From NCBI GenBank assembly GCA_018697195.1, contig CM031879.1, forward strand, positions 26,037,660 to 26,101,659: a stretch of 64,000 nt of DNA, in the 5' to 3' direction. Source of the DNA: Certhia americana. Taxonomy: Eukaryota; Chordata; Aves; Passeriformes; Certhiidae. The notes beneath the pieces were generated by a model. It saw nothing but the letters and a program-made list of their open reading frames with translations. It was not told the origin of the DNA and did no database searches. The position numbers were made by a program, and so were the translations under genes. Shown one piece after another: positions 62,701 through 64,000 of the stretch; the first letter of the stretch is position 1, and every line of letters begins with the position of its first letter.

Positions 62701-63780
62701 AAAGGTGGCAAGCTATTGTCACTGACTAGATACCCATTGCCTCTGACATTATGATTAAGTCATTGAAACTTTAATTTTGAACCGAACACAATGAAACTTC
62801 AGAAAAATATCCCAAGACTTAGGAAAAAAGAGGTACCAGTTGTTCAAGCAGCAATCAACTTCAAACCACAGACATTAAAAAAAACAGTAATATAAACAGC
62901 TTAAAATTCAAACTGTTCTTCTGCCAAGGAGCAAGCTGCAAACTTTAATAGTTATTATGTAATTTGTAGATGTCCTCATGGGCGTAGGAAAAAATTGTCA
63001 AAAGAACTTTTGCAATTGTGTCATACAAACTGGCATTGTTCATGGATCCTTGAACCTATATCTTCATCTCTCTTATAATTTGCTGTTCTGTAGGATATGT
63101 GCTGAAGAAAACTTAGTTAGTATCTGCCTGCTGTCTACAATCTGTGCTTTCTTAAATGTATTTGTTTGGTATTGAGGCAGGCTGCAAATGTGCCACTCAA
63201 TTACACAGCAACCCAACAACTGCCAGCACACATGGATGTTGTTGTGCTAATGTTGCATAGCATGGACTGGCTCCTAAACATTGTTTTGCATGTGACACAT
63301 TAAAGTATTTGACAATATTGTTTCAAAGCCTACTCAGGGACAAATAATCCCATTTTCCCCAGAAACCACAAAGGAAACCAAAGATTTCCACATGATGCAC
63401 CCTTTTGCCAAATCATGCTTTAATACAGACAAATGAGACAAACTTTTGTTTATAGGGATGTTGTATGATTGAGCAATCATCATGTTTGCACTTAACTGTA
63501 TTTTTATTCTTGTAGTAAGTGGTCTAGTCCTAAATAGCCTAAGACATGAAAAAGCTTTTTAACTACCTTCTCCTGAATGGCAATTTCTTCTTGCCATTTT
63601 GCTAAATGGAGGGTTTGTTTGTTTCTATGTCTAAATGTGCATACGCAAAAGGAGCTTCAAACCTTGCTGTGATAATTATTTTTAAATCAAGAAATTTTTC
63701 TGATTTATCATGTTCATTACATGAAATACATTAAGCACATCCATCTGTCAATGGTCTTTCACAGTCTGAGCGTGCAGCAT
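59711..63780. other. Intergenic, no gene seen
   Basis: AT-rich, with no recognisable coding exon, RNA gene or repeat family. Confidence 0.6.
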
Positions 63781-64000
63781 ATCTGGGGGTGGGCAGGTTT
63801 GCTGTCAGGATTTGTGACCCTGCAGAGGACCCAGCCTGCACCACGCTGATCCTGAGGGACTGGCTCTTTAGAAAGCATCCTCTCTGGAGCAGTTTGTGAA
63901 AACTGCACCCCTTTGGAAGGACTCACACTGGAGAACTTCCTGAAGGACTTTCTCCTGTGGCAGAGACCCCAAGCTGGAGCAGGGCAACTTGTGAAGAGTC
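63781..64000. repeat. Dispersed-repeat-like segment with ~44-bp internal periodicity, continues off the right edge
   Basis: Composition rises abruptly in GC. The phrase 'ctggagcagtttgtgaaaac' recurs as 'ctggagaacttcctgaagga' and 'ctggagcagggcaac', each spaced roughly 44-45 bases, with 'tggaaggactcaca' and 'tggcagagacccca' between them. I associate such sequence with avian ERV LTRs but cannot name the family. The element is cut by the window end. Confidence 0.55.

Overview
The window is vertebrate nuclear DNA, almost certainly from a bird. Three things point there: a head-to-head DNAJB9/THAP5 gene pair with bird-like protein sequence, CR1 LINE fragments, and ERV solo LTRs of a type I associate with avian genomes. 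Species cannot be fixed; a neoavian bird is my guess.

Layout. Positions 1-1437 hold the first coding exon of DNAJB9 (ERdj4, an ER co-chaperone) on the minus strand; the rest of its coding sequence lies off the left edge. A GC-rich CpG-island promoter near 4.8-5.5 kb separates it from THAP5 (THAP zinc-finger nuclear factor) on the plus strand, which has three coding exons.

The main peculiarity is that the promoter and THAP5 locus appears twice: 2592-12332 and 12433-22064, separated by exactly 100 Ns. The left copy ends flush with the gap and the right copy begins flush with it, so the layout is a dovetail overlap of two contig ends that were never merged. Both copies carry dense small insertions and deletions. 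THAP5 exons 2 and 3 are clean only in the right copy. Exon 1 is damaged in both. I read this as an assembly artefact (unpolished long-read extension into a gap), not two genes and not a pseudogene. The real genome probably has one THAP5.

From 22.1 kb to 64 kb I find no convincing coding exon. That stretch is AT-rich intergenic DNA with two solo ERV LTRs (23.4-24.0 kb minus; 28.5-29.1 kb plus), a decayed CR1 ORF2 fragment (39.1-40.2 kb minus), several CR1 3' ends (48.7, 56.0, 57.9, 59.6 kb), microsatellites, short tandem repeats, a long poly(A) tract and, at the right edge, the start of another dispersed-repeat-like element.

How the genes relate: DNAJB9 and THAP5 share a divergent promoter containing an inverted CCAAT box and a CACGTG/CCACG core preserved in both copies. 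This fits the known unfolded-protein-response induction of DNAJB9. I found no new biological system here. The most consequential observation is the false duplication, which would mislead gene counting and produce a spurious THAP5 paralogue or pseudogene.
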